This document shows positions 63,090 through 64,000 of a DNA stretch of 64,000 bases, one piece after another. The stretch's first letter is position 1. Each line of letters begins with the position of its first letter. Both the position numbers and the translations under genes were made by a program. Location of the stretch: positions 310,001-374,000 of the forward strand of contig NZ_BAAAYL010000001.1 of NCBI RefSeq assembly GCF_039536205.1, in the 5' to 3' direction. Source of the DNA: Streptomyces sannanensis. GTDB lineage: Bacteria; Actinomycetota; Actinomycetes; Streptomycetales; Streptomycetaceae. A model generated the notes under the pieces. The model saw only the letters and a list, made by a program, of their open reading frames with translations, did no database searches and had not been told where the DNA came from.

Positions 63090-63794
63090 TCAGCTCACGA
63101 CTCCGGTCATGACGGCGACGGGTACGGAAATGAATCCGGCGGTCAGGACCAGCGCCAGGAGGTTGGCGATGCCTTTGAGGATCCTGTCCCGGGTGGCGTT
63201 GCCCACGCCGAGGGTCTGGGCGGCGCTCCAGAAGCCGTGCCGGATGTGCAGGCCGACGGCGAGCATCGCCACGATGTAGATGACGTTGCCGTACCAGGTG
63301 GAGAAGGTCGCGACGACGTTCTCGTACGGATGCCCCTCCTGGGCGTTCTCGTTCACCGTGAGCGTGGTCAGGTCGAGAATGTGCCAGACGATGAAGAGAG
63401 CGACGATGATCCCGCCCCAGCGCATGGTGCGGGTCGCGTAGCTCGCCCGCGGCCGCTTGTGGACGTACTTGGCGGGACGTGCCTTGATGTCGCGCCGGCT
63501 GAGCTGGTACGCGGAGACGCCATGCAGGACGACGGAGGTGAGCAGTACGACGCGGACGATCCACAGCCCCCAGTGGCTGTGCAGGAACGGCTCGCCCATG
63601 TGGCGCAGCCATCGCCCGTACGCGTTGAACTCCTCGGCCCCGAAGAAGATCTTGAGGTTGCCCAGCATGTGGGCGCACAGGTAGCCGATCATGATCAGGC
63701 CGGTCACGGCCATGACCGTCTTCTTGCCGACGGAGGAGTCCCAGAGCGTGCGCGTCATGGACGGCCGTCGGTCCGTCCGTGTTGCCAATGCCAT
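63090..63794 (-). CDS. sdhC: Succinate dehydrogenase cytochrome b subunit
   Basis: 234 aa with five hydrophobic helices ([86 protein letters not shown]) and several helix His residues (H93-type positions in AHML, VLHG, VWHI, GLHI) that can hold two hemes. This is the di-heme b558 type. The start is ATG 63794 or ATG 63758; neither has a strong ribosome site. Confidence 0.92.
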   Translation of the reverse strand: MALATRTDRRPSMTRTLWDSSVGKKTVMAVTGLIMIGYLCAHMLGNLKIFFGAEEFNAYGRWLRHMGEPFLHSHWGLWIVRVVLLTSVVLHGVSAYQLSRRDIKARPAKYVHKRPRASYATRTMRWGGIIVALFIVWHILDLTTLTVNENAQEGHPYENVVATFSTWYGNVIYIVAMLAVGLHIRHGFWSAAQTLGVGNATRDRILKGIANLLALVLTAGFISVPVAVMTGVVS

Positions 63795-63852
63795 GGACAC
63801 AGACGCTAGGCGCGGTACCCCCGAGAGGTCCAAGACATGGTCCGGCTCATAT

Positions 63853-63871
63853 CGATAGGATCGGCCTATCG
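63853..63871. promoter_or_regulatory. LysR-type operator between sdhC and the LysR gene
   Basis: CGATAGG-ATCGG-CCTATCG is a perfect 7-bp inverted repeat with a 5-nt spacer, 59 nt upstream of sdhC and 8 nt before the LysR start. The position fits an autoregulatory LTTR box that also controls the sdh operon. Confidence 0.65.
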
Positions 63872-63878
63872 TGGTGGT

Positions 63879-64000
63879 ATGCAGTTCCAGCAGCTTCTCT
63901 ACTTCGTGGCGGTCGCCGAGACCCGGCACTTCACCCGGGCCGCCGAACGGGTGCACGTCTCCCAGCCTTCGCTGTCCCAGCAGATCCGTGCGCTGGAGAA
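63879..64000 (+). CDS. LysR-family regulator (partial, cut by window end)
   Basis: 40 codons are visible from ATG 63879: [38 protein letters not shown]. This is the canonical LysR winged helix-turn-helix. The effector domain lies outside the window. It is divergent from sdhCAB with a shared palindrome, so it probably regulates that operon and itself. Confidence 0.93.
   Translation, partial: MQFQQLLYFVAVAETRHFTRAAERVHVSQPSLSQQIRALE

Overview
This is high-GC actinobacterial DNA that looks like Streptomyces. The support is the codon usage, an ergothioneine operon (egtABCD), a gas-vesicle (gvp) remnant, a succinate dehydrogenase operon, many small Streptomyces-type proteins, TTA-codon usage, and a dense population of IS1380, IS4, IS5, IS256, IS200/605 and ISKra4 relics. 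It reads as an accessory, insertion-rich chromosomal region, probably in an arm.

Layout. (1) 1-10,406 holds two divergent operons. Leftward: a diiron-oxygenase-like protein, hypE, hypF and an unrecognised protein cut by the window edge. Rightward: an isochorismatase-like hydrolase, an arginase-family ureohydrolase, a nitroreductase-like protein with a TTA codon, an ATP-grasp ligase and an MFS transporter. No hydrogenase gene and no hypA/B/C/D is present in the visible part. HypF and HypE look catalytically complete, and HypE ends in the Cys that carries the carbamoyl/thiocyanate group in hydrogenase maturation. The set looks like a small-molecule pathway that has recruited cyanide-ligand chemistry; this is the best candidate in the window for an undescribed system. 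A 24-bp inverted repeat lies between the divergent starts. (2) 10.4-13.4 kb: a broken IS1380 transposase, a LacI-family regulator, a pirin 3' fragment, an integrase C-terminal relic and a second IS1380 piece that truncates gvpF. (3) 13.0-16.2 kb: remnant gas-vesicle operon gvpO-gvpA-gvpF' and two divergent acidic accessory proteins. (4) 16.6-18.6 kb: a coupled methyltransferase / CDGSH protein / diiron-oxygenase-like trio. (5) 19-22.5 kb: small membrane proteins, an SRPBCC protein coupled to a phytoene-desaturase-like oxidoreductase. The 12.33-23.83 kb stretch is bounded by 23-bp direct repeats within pirin 3' ends and may be a decayed integrative element.

(6) 23.7-31 kb: pirin, TPR protein, RlmG/RsmC-like methyltransferase, nucleoside hydrolase, flavoprotein disulfide reductase, thioredoxin, amidase. 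(7) 31-33.4 kb: decayed MATE and GH18 genes, an ABM-type monooxygenase and a microbial PARG-like protein. (8) 33.6-37.9 kb: egtABCD. (9) 37.8-45 kb: an acyltransferase pair resembling ornithine-lipid enzymes, a membrane glycosyltransferase, dodecin, an XRE regulator with two small coupled genes, and a double-SUKH protein.

(10) 45.2-48.4 kb: a complete ISKra4-type element (2,187 bp, 23-bp inverted repeats, perfect 9-bp target duplication) inserted into an older IS5-type transposase, then an IS1380 relic and a 342-bp copy of the 3' end of the UvrA-like gene found whole at 57.6-60.0 kb. (11) 48.5-54.5 kb: a secreted phosphoesterase with a possible PHO box, an IS200/605 element with intact TnpB and broken TnpA, and a 506-bp IS4-derived mini-element inserted in an IS5 transposase. 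(12) 54.6-60 kb: MFS transporter plus membrane-anchored beta-propeller protein, IS256 relic, UvrA-like ABC protein. (13) 60.4-64 kb: sdhCAB on the minus strand with a divergent LysR regulator cut by the window edge.
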